Assembly (NCBI RefSeq): GCF_009389715.1
Contig: NC_052409.1
Location: 3,895,775 to 3,959,774, forward strand
Source of the DNA: Phoenix dactylifera
Lineage: Eukaryota > Streptophyta > Magnoliopsida > Arecales > Arecaceae
Length of the DNA stretch: 64,000 nt
Direction: 5' to 3'
A program made the translations under genes and the position numbers. Positions within the stretch are counted from its first letter, which is position 1, and every line of letters starts with the position of its first letter. The notes under the pieces were generated by a model, which was not told the DNA's origin, did not search any database, and worked only from the letters and a program-made list of their open reading frames with translations. Of this stretch, positions 48,401 to 59,308 are shown piece by piece.

Positions 48401-51400
48401 CTATGAATAAATAGAAATGGTTCAAACAAGCACTTTCTTTTCAGAATTTGAATTCCAGCTGCTATAAAAGGAAGCTATGTTTTGGAGTAATTAAACTGCA
48501 TTTGCATATAATATTCAGGCAACTTATGAAATCAGGGCCTAGTATAAGTATCTACGAACTTCAAATACAGATGACATTTTCACTTAATAAAAATAAAATG
48601 CAAACAAAACAATGTAGAGATTTATGGTCACACCTGGATGAGATGCCACACACATTTCCATGCTGCTCGAGAGAACACAGGTGCCATCCCTTCAACCCAT
48701 CTGGCATCAACCAGTAAATTTGTAGAATTTAAATCTAATGGAAAGATGCAAGAACTTGTGGGCTATCAGCCACTACATTACCTAAAATTTATAAGGAATA
48801 ATGACAAACTGAGAGGTGCAAAAGATTGCAGACAACAGACCAAAAGCCAAGAGGGATTAAGCAACACTATGTAATTGCATTTTGGTCATAGGTCTGTAAT
48901 TCTTAAGTCATATGAAGGTGCCAATAGCAGAGTTGGTAAAGTTGCTGGGAGTTGCTACCATCTGCCTAGGTTCAAAAACCTCCTTCACCATAATAAAAGA
49001 AGCTGGGGCTCTGCATCTGCCCCTAATTAAGTTTTCTAAAAAAAGATGAAAGTCATACTTATTTGAGGTACAAAACTTTGCTGCTCTAAGGTCACGAGAT
49101 CAAATACTGACAGAAATGAAAGGAAGAGGTAAGAATAGACCAAAGTACATTAAAGATTTTCAGCTTAAGAAACAGTGGAAGAAAAAAAAAATGTGGTTAG
49201 ATGGATTGGGGATATTGCACTCTTCCAGCAAAAATATAAACATGCAACTACTTGAAATGACAGAATGCTTGGTATTTGATAGCATAGGTCCATGAAAAAG
49301 TGATAAGCAATGATTATTTGAAGATATTAAATGGAGCATAGTCCCAGAAAGTTATAGAATAAGCTGGTTAGAATAACAAAAGTCTACAAGGATGGAGGTT
49401 ATGACAAAAGATAAAGAAAAGTTTGAAGTTTGAACTCTGAAATAAACAAATAGAAAGGCTTGGCAAGTGAGGATCCATGAAGCCTACGTTAGAATAGCAT
49501 AACCAGATAATCTTTACTAGATGGTTCCATAAGGTCTCCACTAAAAGGTAAAAGGAAAGGGTGACACAATCACTATCACATATTTCTTTGAGGAAGTTAA
49601 AAAAGAGACAAATATATGCAAATGTGAAAAAATTCATGAGGCTAACTCAACACATGATGGACAAATCATACAGACCAAAGTAGAAACCTTTACCCGGTGC
49701 AAGGAGGTCCTGTGCTTTCATCGGAGCAATTCAAACTTCCACGAAAATCATATACTCGCCTTAAGTAACAAAAGAATAAGAATGATAACTAAACCAAGAA
49801 ATGCCGAAATAAAAAGTTCAGTGCCTCAAAATAAATTATTACAATAATGCCTTATCTACCTGTGGACCTTCGCCTTTCTATCTCGGACTGTAATACGGTG
49901 GTGTATGTCGGAAGATTGATCAGGATCCAAAGCAGGCTGTGATATTTCCAACCCTTCTGAGGCCATTATCTGTAAATACCTGGACATTCAACCATCAGAA
50001 GATATTAATAAGAATATAATGTATAGGATTTTCTGTAGTCAACAAAAATGATTGCCAATATCAACCAAAAAAAACAAAAACTAGTTGTAGCAGGATGTAA
50101 TTCATTTTGAGAGTATTACAAAAACCAAGTTGTTTAATACTCTCATTTTTAGCTAAGAATTATTTTGATCTCTAGATATCATGAAAGCTTGGATGAAAAG
50201 GTTGGGCTAGCCAATCAGAAAGAATCTAGAGACCATCTATGAAATGTGGGGAGCAAGTTGGAAGGGTTTGAAGAATGGAATGAATCTACCAAGGTTCGTC
50301 GTCTCGGTACTGCACCCCGTACTGATGCCACACTAATATAGTGTCGGTACGGTATGAAATTTTTTTGGCATACCTATACCGAACCGGTACGGTACGTCCC
50401 GTACCGCCCGATTCGGGCCAGTACCATGGAATCTACTGTTGGGTGCAAGGTTTTAAGTCTTGATGGCAGAGACCTTGTACTTGAACCTTACCCATGCAGA
50501 TCTGTGCAGTATGTAATGGTATGCCCCCATAACAAAACATGGTACGCTATTGGAGTTGACACAGTACTTAGAACCTTCATTTGGCACATCAACTAAATAT
50601 AAACAGTTACCGACTATGGCCCTCCTATCTAGCATGAGAGAAAATAAATGACAAAAAAAATATAGATATACATATAATACAGTGACTAAAATCAGTAGGT
50701 TCAATAATCTTAAATGCCAGACTTTCAGACCCTTCCCCAAAGTTATATGTATCATCATTGAGATACTTCTACTATGTTTGGATGGCAATTCCTCAAAACA
50801 GTAATGCCAGCCATATTAGCAGTTAGAGCATGCCTTTGTATTTGACTTCCAATAAACCCCTTATGAAAGGCTGATATGGTAAAAACACTGCAGAAGAGAA
50901 AAGGTTGTATTTATGAAGAGCCACTCTGAGAGGTGGTACTAGTATTGAGGGTTGATAAAAGCTCACTTGCATTTTGTTAATCAATCAACTGACCTTAAAA
51001 GCTTAAGCTTATAGGGAAAGGGTCAAACACACCTTCCGAGATGAAAATTTTCTACACCTAAATCTTCATCCCATAAAAAGATATAATCGTAGGCAGATAC
51101 AGCACTTGGATGTAAAAAGCGCTTTGCGAACCACCTGCAACAATTGGCCATTAAACGTAAACATATCAAATAAATTCTGAATAATATTATGTGTATGTGT
51201 GTGTTCGCATATTACATACATATGCATATCAATGTGTATCTTTGTAAGACTTAGAAAAGCAGGCTTGAGAAAATGCACTAGTTTCATAAAAGCAAGAGGC
51301 AAATGTATACACTTAGAAGTAACTTCTAACATGTAGGAAATTATACTACTGGATGCATGTACAAAACCATGATCAAAAACTACATATAAAATCTATATTG

Positions 51401-54400
51401 AGGTTAATACAAAGATTAGAAGTAAATATATGAGGATGGCACGCTAGACATGAACCTGGTTTGATGACTCCACAAATGATTGGGAAACTATATTACCTCT
51501 AATATAAAGAAAAGAATGATTTAAATTGGAACCACCAATGATTTAATTATTGGTGTGAACCAGTCTGTACCAGAAGTACCAATAGGGAAATAGTACCAGC
51601 ACCCCCTGTACTGGTACCACACTGACACTTGTCGTACCCTGTTTTTTCGTTGTGCTGGCATACAAAAATATACTTCTTTTCTATGGAGTATTGTCCCATA
51701 CTTTATATGTACTGGTACCCTTATTTTAAACCTTGGGAACCACAAATGAGATTTAGGTTAAGCATAGGTCAAAAATCCCAACAGATGCTTCCAGTTGCAT
51801 CACGTTTTAACAACTTCAGAAAAAAAAGAAGAGAGATATCCCAAAATTTTTAATCGTCTTCAAGAATGTTAAATCTATGATCAATATGTTTCAATAAGAA
51901 ATACATATGGGCATATAAAGGGGAGAAAAACATTACCACTTTGTTTGGTTATAAGCAAGTATGTGTATTGCCTTGCCGCTCCACTCTAGATCATGCCATC
52001 CATCCACATTACCATCATAATGGAAAAGTATAATGGAACAGTTATCTATAAGAAACTGAACTAAAAAATGTTAGTGTATATTAGCAACACATGGATTGAG
52101 TTATAAAACAAAACTTTAGCATTCTTTGATTAGGTTATGATAAAAAGGCTGCTAGAATCTATGCATATACCTTACGTACTAAAATATCCACATTCTGCTT
52201 TTGTGAAATGCCAACAGCCATTGCCAAGAGTGCAGCATAGTTCCCACTACCATCCTGCAAACAATGGCAAATATTATAGGATGGAATTACCATTTCACCC
52301 ACAAATTTAACATTTCAACTTATTGACAATCAGTCATTGACTCGTACATTCCATCAGAAGAAATAACATGTGAACTGACTACTCATTTTTCTCTGTTCTG
52401 TGATCGTTAAAAGAAGGATTTGAGGAGTTGACAGGAAAAGACGTAAGAGGTAAAACTGTTTAGGCTTACTTTTGTCTTCTTTGAATTTAGATCCAACATA
52501 AGTAAAGGAAGATGTGAGTGAGGATACAGTGAAAAATTATATAATGACAGTAGCACTGCTATATATATACAGATCAAAAGGCTCAACTATAGAAACCTGA
52601 TTTCTGAAGTCACAGTCAGGTTGTTGCTACCCTTAGCTAAAAGGTATTACCTAGCAATAGAGGGTGCTCTGGCACAGGGATTTTCTTAGCACAAAGAGGC
52701 AAGGGAGGTTATTGGATTGTAAGTAAAAATCCAATGTATTTTTTTACACAAAAAAAAACTTTATAAAATATGCAAAAGTACTTCTATCTTTCAGATATAA
52801 GGATTTCCATTTTAATGAAGACTTTTAACATGCACTCATAGATAGAAAAATCTTATAGACGATATTGTAGGTATACAAGTCACAAGAATCTACCATATCT
52901 TCACCAAAACTACAACATGGGCCGCTGCGGCATTAGACAAATTCACCTTTGAGATGTGGCTCATTGATTTGGTGATCTCCGTCACCACCCTTAAGTCTGT
53001 ATTGCAATGATCTTGTTGATTTATACATCCAGGGGCGGCCCAAGCCTTAGGCGACCTAGGCGGTCGCCCAAGGCCCCGGCTCGAGAGAAGGCCCCCGCGC
53101 GACGGCATCCTAGGCTCTAGCCTCCCAGCTCCTGCAGCCCCGCTCGGCCGCCTCCCAGCTCCCGCTCGGCCGCTCCTAGCTACTAGCTAGCTACAGTGTC
53201 AGAGCCTCAGAGGGTAAGGCCGCAGGAGCCAACGGCTACCTCGACAAGACGCGGGTGCTCCACTGTCCACTCCTCCTCTCTGGCTCTCTTTAAAATCCTC
53301 ATCCTGCTCCACTCCTCCTCCACTCCTCAATCCTCTTCTGCTCTGAGTCTCTGACAGCTCTGTTCGACTGTTCCGTGAAGCCGTGAAGGTGTGACTGCCT
53401 GCCGCCTGGCCCTGGGTCGTCTACTCGTCTCCTCCTCGCCTCCCCCCGCGCGGCCACGCCTCCGCCAGTCCTCCTCCCCGCCTCCTTGGGCCCCGGCATC
53501 CCGCGACCGTCCCCGCGACCCGCCTCCCCGGCATCCAGGCGGTCCCGCCGCCCGTGACCTCCTCGCCTCCCTCCCGCCTCTCGGGCCCCCGGCTCCCGTG
53601 AGGCCGTGACCCCGTCGGCCCGTCCGGCTCAATCCAGCGAGCCGGCGAGGTCGTCTCCTCCGCCTGAGCGCCTCCCAGTCCCCGGACGGCCGGATCCCGC
53701 CTGTGACACCGTCAGGCCGTCAGTCCGTCACTCCCGTGGCCGTGAGCCGTGAGCCCGTGACCTCCTCCGCTCCTTGCCCGACCTCGGCCCCGGCTCCTGT
53801 GAGGCGTGACTCGTGAGGCCGTGACGGCAGACGGCGTGACCTCCTCGGCCCTCGCCTCCCTCCCCGGCCCCGGCTCCCGTTTTCCCGTGACCCCGGCGGG
53901 CCCGGCCGTCCCCTCAGCCCTGAGCCCTCACGTCCGTGTCACGGTGTCACTGAGAGACTGAGTCTGTCAGTCTGTGACAGTGACTCAGTGGGTAGTGGGC
54001 CTAGTGGCACTGTAGCACAATATATGGTGTGATCCTCCTAACCCTTTTGATTATATTTTCAACATCCAGTGTCTAATTTTTTTAATTTTATTGCAATTTC
54101 TATAATTTTGTTACAAATTTTCTCTTCTATTTTTTCTCTTTTATATTTTAATTTGTTTGTAGTAATTATCTTAATTACTTTGTTTGGTAATATAATTTTT
54201 ATATTCAAATGTCTAATAGAAAATATGAATGTGGATATGAAAAACTAAAAAAAAAAAAGAAAAAGGCCTCATTTAGTGAGTTCGCCCTAGACATCTCAAA
54301 AAGCTAGACGGATTATTTTTAAATAAATTTTTAAAATATTTTATACTTATTAAAAATTTATTATTATTATTATTATTTTAAAAAAGGCCTCATTTAGTGA

Positions 54401-56410
54401 GTTCGCCCTAGGCCCCCAAATGCATTGGGCCGCCCCTGTATACATCTCACATCTAATCTACAACAGAAACATTGTTTCCATGGCCAAGGAAATACCTCAA
54501 AACTCCACAGAAATGCCTGAAAACACTATTCAATGAAGCTCATGCATAATTCAAAAATTTGCGTAGATCAATTTTCTGATTTCCCTGTAAATGGAAAGTA
54601 AAATGCTGTACCAAACCAAGTAGTGACCTCTTTTGACATTATTCATTCATTTTCTTAGTGTCTTTGAAGCACTCAAAACTATAGTTCTGAATCTTTTTGG
54701 AGCTAACATGCTCGAGACTTATCATGCAAGTGGTCATTCCTATGTAAAATGCATGAAGCCATCAATAAATTAAACACAGCACTAGTTGCCCTTAAAGGAG
54801 TTCAGTAGTAAAACACTAGAATACATTGCAACAAGAAAACAGTAAGGGAAACATGATCCTTATAAAAACGAAAGTGTTATTACAATCCACACAAGGCACC
54901 AGAAAAGACTGATATGCAGCACCAAGTGCAGTAGTATCCAAAAGTCTATTTGAACAAGACCAAATTAATTTTCAGCAAAAAAAAAAAACAAGACCAAATT
55001 AATGATCTTATATGTCACAAAAAAAAATGAGAAGAGGCTGATCAGATCATAGAGACATAATCAGAAAGAAAGTCAAGACAGTCCATCATCACAGTCCACC
55101 AAATTGATGGCCCATCATAGTTACCTTCTCAGAATAACTTCTCCACATTCAAGAACACAAAAAAAAACGATATGAAAATATTCAATTCACAAGCACAGCA
55201 ATTGGGATATACACCATGGAATTGGATTGCAAAGCAATAGTTTAAATGTTCATAAATGGAGATGTTGACTAGCACAGGATTATAGCAAATAACCAGTTGA
55301 TTCCACTAAATCTTGTCATTATCGTCGTCCTATATGCTGATCTGTTTGCATCAACATAGTTATTGTCCAGTGTTAGATCTGTATTCTTATCTGTTTAAAC
55401 CAAACATGGGCACTCTTATTCCCAGATTTCTATCCTCTTCGGATTACTAGTTTCAAGATTTGAACAGTTATAGTACCTATAATCATATCCAATAACGAAA
55501 TGGTATATTCATATTCTAGCCGGTCAATATATGCTGCATCTATAGTGGGCTCCCACCTCCAACACCCAGTTAACTTCCCATTTTACAAACTAAGCAAGAT
55601 AATACCCAAATCAATCCATATCTACTTTCTCAAAATCCTTGCCGCTTACCCATTTTGCATTGAGAACAAGCTCTGTTTCAACTTTTTTATCATTTATATG
55701 CCCTTTCGAAGTGTACCAAGCACACAAGCTCCTCAATGCCCAAATATGCAAGTTTACAGGAAATCGAAAGTCTATAGCCAAAACACCACAACTATTTACT
55801 GTTAACTCTATATGTCGCACGAACGGTTAAAAATAAATAAATAAATAAAATAGATTTTTTTTTTTAAACCATTAGGAGCACCCTATAACATTATTAGGGC
55901 CAAAGGTAAAGAAGAGCACGAGATATATTAATTGTATTCCTAACAAGATTCAGCAGCATTTATTAAAGAGGAAACTTGGGAACGGAGTAGTTACCTTTCG
56001 GCTTGACCTCTCCCAAAGGGGCTTCAATGCCATGTCGGTGGTCGATTCCACTACGCCGCGAGGCAACGCGTCGATCCTGTTCCTCCACTGCCTCTGAAAC
56101 CAAAAACCACGCCACTAATTCTCTTCCACCAAGAACAAAAGAAAAGAACGCGATACGAAAGACCACCGAACAGAGGCTCCCGCCCGGTACCTTGGTCGAC
56201 TCGAACGACTGCTGCCCCATGTCCATCTGATCAAGATCCAAAGGTGAGAAAGCCGCGAAAGAGAAGAGATTGAAGGGCGAAGACAGAGGGGAGAATGGAA
56301 GGAAAGCGGCGCACCGTGAGGTTCTCGTACTGGATTTTCATGGTCATGGCGACGAAGATGACGAGGGTCATAAGCAGGAAGACGAGCCCGAAGGAAGCTT
56401 GCGTCTTCAT
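45468..56410 (-). CDS. DUF707 family protein with N-terminal membrane anchor, complete
   Basis: Plant DUF707 protein; function not established. Thirteen exons: 56410-56315, 56226-56191, 56093-55995, 52254-52171, 52055-51937, 51134-51033, 49979-49860, 49759-49694, 48700-48634, 47456-47403, 46791-46702, 45738-45706, 45584-45468; total 1083 nt, 360 aa. A single hydrophobic segment (residues 7-24, FGLVFLLMTLVIFVAM) after a short N-terminus suggests a type II signal anchor, hence Golgi or endomembrane location (inference). Conserved family blocks: ALPRGVVESTTD, LAMAVGISQK, IILFHYDGNVDGW, DLEWSGKAIHILAYNQTKWW, YIFLWDEDLGVENF (162-175), GLEISQPALDP, PPCTGWVEGMAPVFSR, NDLIHGWGLDMKLGYCAQ (264-281), DVEYIVHQG, and a terminal RRQSTAELEKFKERW. 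The WDED motif recalls the DxD metal site of GT-A glycosyltransferases. All exons join in phase with GT-AG sites. Confidence 0.93.
48176..48257. repeat. Tandem duplication of about 41 bp in a DUF707 intron
   Basis: Two adjacent units (48176-48217 and 48218-48257) beginning AACTAACTGGCGAACGATAA, differing only by two A residues in an A-run. Confidence 0.95.
50282..50590. repeat. GGTACCGTAC-rich dispersed repeat in a DUF707 intron
   Basis: Dense in CGGTACGGTAC / GTACCG words with a central CCGAACCGGTACGG motif. It resembles a non-autonomous dispersed repeat; a diverged copy lies at about 51525-51745. Any reading frames inside are incidental. Confidence 0.6.
51525..51745. repeat. Second GTACCA/TGGTAC-rich repeat copy
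   Basis: Contains GTACTGGTACCACACTGA and TGTACTGGTACCC and ends in AAACCTTGG, resembling the repeat at 50282-50590 but more diverged. Confidence 0.5.
53030..54438. mobile_element. Non-autonomous hAT-like transposon with GC-rich passenger, in DUF707 intron 3
   Basis: 1409 bp. The ends CAGGGGCGGCCCAA (53030-53043) and TTGGGCCGCCCCTG (54425-54438) are a perfect 14-bp terminal inverted repeat. An eight-base target-site duplication, TATACATC, flanks it (53022-53029 and 54439-54446), the length made by hAT transposases. No transposase is recognisable. The interior 53090-53980 is extremely GC- and C-rich, with many CCGTGACC-like words in loose tandem, quite unlike the AT-rich intron around it. 54264-54294 and 54384-54410 are a short internal duplication (GGCCTCATTTAGTGAGTTCG). 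Confidence 0.95.
53100..53960. repeat. C-rich, loosely tandem GTGACC-containing passenger inside the hAT element
   Basis: Repeated variants of CCGTGACCTCCTC and GGCCCCGGCTCC without strict period. Reading frames on both strands are low-complexity Arg/Gly/Pro/Ser and have no recognisable domain. It could be captured host GC-rich DNA or an expanded internal minisatellite. Confidence 0.6.
54447..55994 (-). other. Rest of DUF707 intron 3
   Basis: AT-rich intron sequence with A-runs at 54979-54988 and 55018-55027; no gene or element seen. The 101-codon plus-strand frame at 55500-55805 is antisense within the intron and resembles nothing I know. Confidence 0.5.
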
Positions 56411-56802
56411 GGCCGGTGGCGGCGGTGGAGCTAGGGTTCCTGCAAAGGCCGGGGCTCGCTTCCCGCGACAGCGGAGATCGAGAGGAGAGAGAGAGAGAGG
56501 AGAAAGGTAGAGACCCCCTCCTCGGTTTCGAGCGGAGAGAACAAAAAAAAAAAAAAAAAAAGCGAACCGCGCGCGATATACGTGGGAGAAAGGGTTACCA
56601 TGCGGGATCCGCTGAATTGTCCCGTGGAAGACCCCACGGACGCAATTGAATATGGGAACGACACGTGGACTCGCGCCAAATCCCACTAACGGTCGCTTTC
56701 GCCAGCTGCCGGTTCACCGGCATCGATGTGGCGTGAAACAACGAGCCCGGCTTGAACCTCGCTTTTATGCAGGCCATATCTGTGCGGACAAAGCAGCGGT
56801 TT
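56411..56802 (-). promoter_or_regulatory. Leader and proximal promoter of DUF707
   Basis: Contains a GA-rich tract (about 56475-56505), an A-run (56540-56558) and a CACGTGG box near 56662 (ACACGTGGACTC). The region is cut off from the more distal promoter (59309 onward) by the LINE insertion. Confidence 0.5.
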
Positions 56803-56835
<33 letters not shown>

Positions 56836-59296
56836 CGGGGAGGCGTTGTTTGATGGCTGTGAAACTGGATATGGAGCGTGCTTACGACCGGATTCGTTGG
56901 GACTTCCTCAGGTGTGCTTTGGAGAGCTTTGGTTTCCATCAGATCTGGATTGACTGGGTCCTGGGCTGTGTGCAAGGGCCTAGTTTCTCCATCTTGGTCA
57001 ATGGTACGCCATCTCCCTTCTTCAGAGCTACTATGGGGCTTCGCCAGGGATGTCCTCTTTCCCCATACTTATTCATTATTTGCTCTGATGTTCTCTCTCG
57101 TTGGCTACATGCTGCTTGTGAGGACCAGGGGCTGGCCGCCTATAGTCCAGCCCCTGGCGCCCGGCCCATTTCTCATTTGTTGTTTGCAGACGATTGCCTT
57201 CTGCTTGCTAGGGCGAGACCTAGTGAGGCCTGCACCTTCCAGAGAGTGCTGTCGGAGTACTGTGAGGCGTCGGGCCAGAGGATTAATCTCCAAAAGTCAG
57301 CCATATTCTTCAGTCCGAGCACGGAGCGGAGGGTGCGACGGGAGATCAGGGTGATTTTGGGGATGCAGGAGCAGGAGGGGGCACTAGATTACCTGGGAGT
57401 TCCCATTACTGGGAGGAGGTTGCGGGTGGCGGAGTGTTCCACACTGGTGCAGAGAGTACAGAGTAGGCTTGAGGGTTGGAGGGCCTCATCCCTCTCTATG
57501 ATGGGCAGGCTGACGCTGGTCAGGTCAGTGCTATGCTCCATGCCGGTTTACATTATGGCCCATACAGTTGTGCCGAAGACAGTGCTGGTAGGGATTGAGC
57601 GGCTGATGCGGAGCTTCCTGTGGGGCTCTTTGGGGAGGGGCCATGGAGTTCATCTAGTGGCCTGGGAGAGAGTCTGCACGCCTTTGAGTGAGGGTGGCCT
57701 AGGGGTACAGTCTCTCCTGGCTAGGCGTGAGGCACTCTTGGCGAGGCGTGCTGTGCAGCTTGTTCTGGAGCCACATGGACTATGGAGTCAGGTCATGTCA
57801 GCGAGATATGGTCCAGCAGGCTTAGTGGGCCAGGTGAGGGGTAGCCGGAGGAGTTCCTTTATGTGGCGGGAGATTGGGAGGTATCTGCCTATGGCTCAGG
57901 CACACTCCAGGTGGTTGACTGGCGATGGCAGGTCCATTGATGTTATGGAGGACCCATGGGTGGATGCTCTCCCGCTGAGCTTGTGGCCGACGATGATTGG
58001 AGTTGAGTTAGCTGTGGGACTCCGGGTATGTGACCTCCTCGTGCCAGGCGAGAGGGAGTGGGATGAGGACAGACTGGGTCAGTTATTTGGGGAGCACCTA
58101 GTGGAGCGCGTTCGGGCTCTTCCCATCCCGGGGTCAGCTGGTCCGGATGTCAGGGTCTGGAGTACCACTTGTAGGACCAGAGTCAGTGTTGGTGATGTTT
58201 CTCGGGTTCTTCAGCAGGAGTCTGAGCTGAGTAGGGACTGTGGTTGGGTATGGAGGTTTGGCCTACACCAGAGGGTGGCACTGTTCCTCTGGAAGGTGGC
58301 CTGGGATCGCCTGCCGACTAGTTCAGAGTTGAGTCGACGGGGGGTCGGCATTTCCCCCTTGTGCACGCTCTGCGAGGTGGACGAGTCAGTGGATCATGTA
58401 CTCTTCCAGTGTGGCTGGGCGAGGAGGACTTGGAGGCTGTCTGGGTTCTCGGAGGGTGTCTGGAGCCGGAGGGACGGCTTCCTGGAGGAGGTTCGGGGCT
58501 GGTCTAGATCCCCACCGATGCGATGTTTGGCCGTTAGAGCGGCATGTACAGCTTACCATATTTGGTTGGCCAGAAATGGCCGTATTTTTGGTGATATCAG
58601 TCTGTCCCCGTGGTTTGTGATGGAGCGGGCTCGGGCGCAGGCAGCGGAGTTCCTCCATGTTGACTCAGACCTTGGACCTATGATAGCTCGGGACATCTGG
58701 GGCCCCCACTCTACTTCGGCAGCTCCTCATGTGGTGTTTTTCACCTGGGAGCCCCCACCCCCGAGCTTCCTCAAGGTCAATTTTGATGCCTCAGTCCAGG
58801 ATGGCGGCAGGAGGGGAGGTGCTGGGTTTGTCATCAGGGGCCCGGATTCCCGCTTGGTGGCAGCAGGAGGCTGTCAGATCTTCGACATCTCAGTTTCAGG
58901 GGCAGAGCTGCGGGCAGCTTGGATGGGGTTGCGATATGCGCGATCCGTTTTGCGGGCGAGCTCCATCATCCTGGAGGGAGACTCGGCCACTGTGATCAGT
59001 TGGGTCCGGAAGGGCCCGTATAGCGATAGGGCAGTTCACCCACTGCTCCGGGATATATGGTTGATGGTGAGGGGGGGGTGCTCTTTCGAGCAGGGCATGT
59101 ATATCGGGAGGCCAATGGTGCGGCAGACTGGGTGGCGGCGTTTGTTGCGTGCCACTCAGGCGGCTCACTATGGGTCGGTGAGGGTGATTTACCTGGTGCT
59201 ATCCGGGAGATTTTGTATGCTGACTCTTCTAGGTGCATTCGTACCCGAATAATATGAATCATCGGTTTTAGCAAAAAAAAAAAAAAAAAAAAAAAA
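56803..59296 (+). mobile_element. Young 5'-truncated L1-like LINE with RT, zf-RVT and RNase H domains
   Basis: Nearly intact 3' two-thirds of an L1-type ORF2 (56853 to the stop at 59257). The protein starts inside the reverse transcriptase: KLDMERAYDRIRW, GLRQGCPLSPYLF, then the catalytic LLFADDCLL (near 57185). It continues through a zf-RVT domain (WRFGLHQRVALFLWKVAWD, then CTLCEVDESVDHVLFQC, about 58250-58410) and an RNase H domain (VNFDASVQDGG to HVYREANGAADWVAAF, about 58770-59150). The endonuclease and first RT motifs are missing. One frameshift, at the G-run near 59070, throws the last 60 codons out of frame. A 26-base poly(A) ends the element and a twelve-base target-site duplication, AAGCAGCGGTTT, flanks it (56791-56802 and 59297-59308). 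Confidence 0.95.
56805..56834 (+). repeat. 30-base G homopolymer at the LINE 5' junction
   Basis: Thirty consecutive G immediately after the 5' target-site duplication and two T, before the first recognisable LINE sequence. It is not part of the empty target site (which continues GGGATCC at the 3' side). Confidence 0.95.
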
Positions 59297-59308
59297 AAGC
59301 AGCGGTTT

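Noticed and set aside
53299-53632. Arg/Gly-rich reading frames on both strands inside the hAT element
   Set aside because: Open only because the DNA is GC-rich; sequence is low-complexity and resembles no transposase or host protein.
56646-56852. 5' extension of the large plus-strand LINE frame
   Set aside because: The first 69 codons lie in the DUF707 upstream flank, the target-site duplication and the G-run; LINE coding similarity begins only at about 56853.
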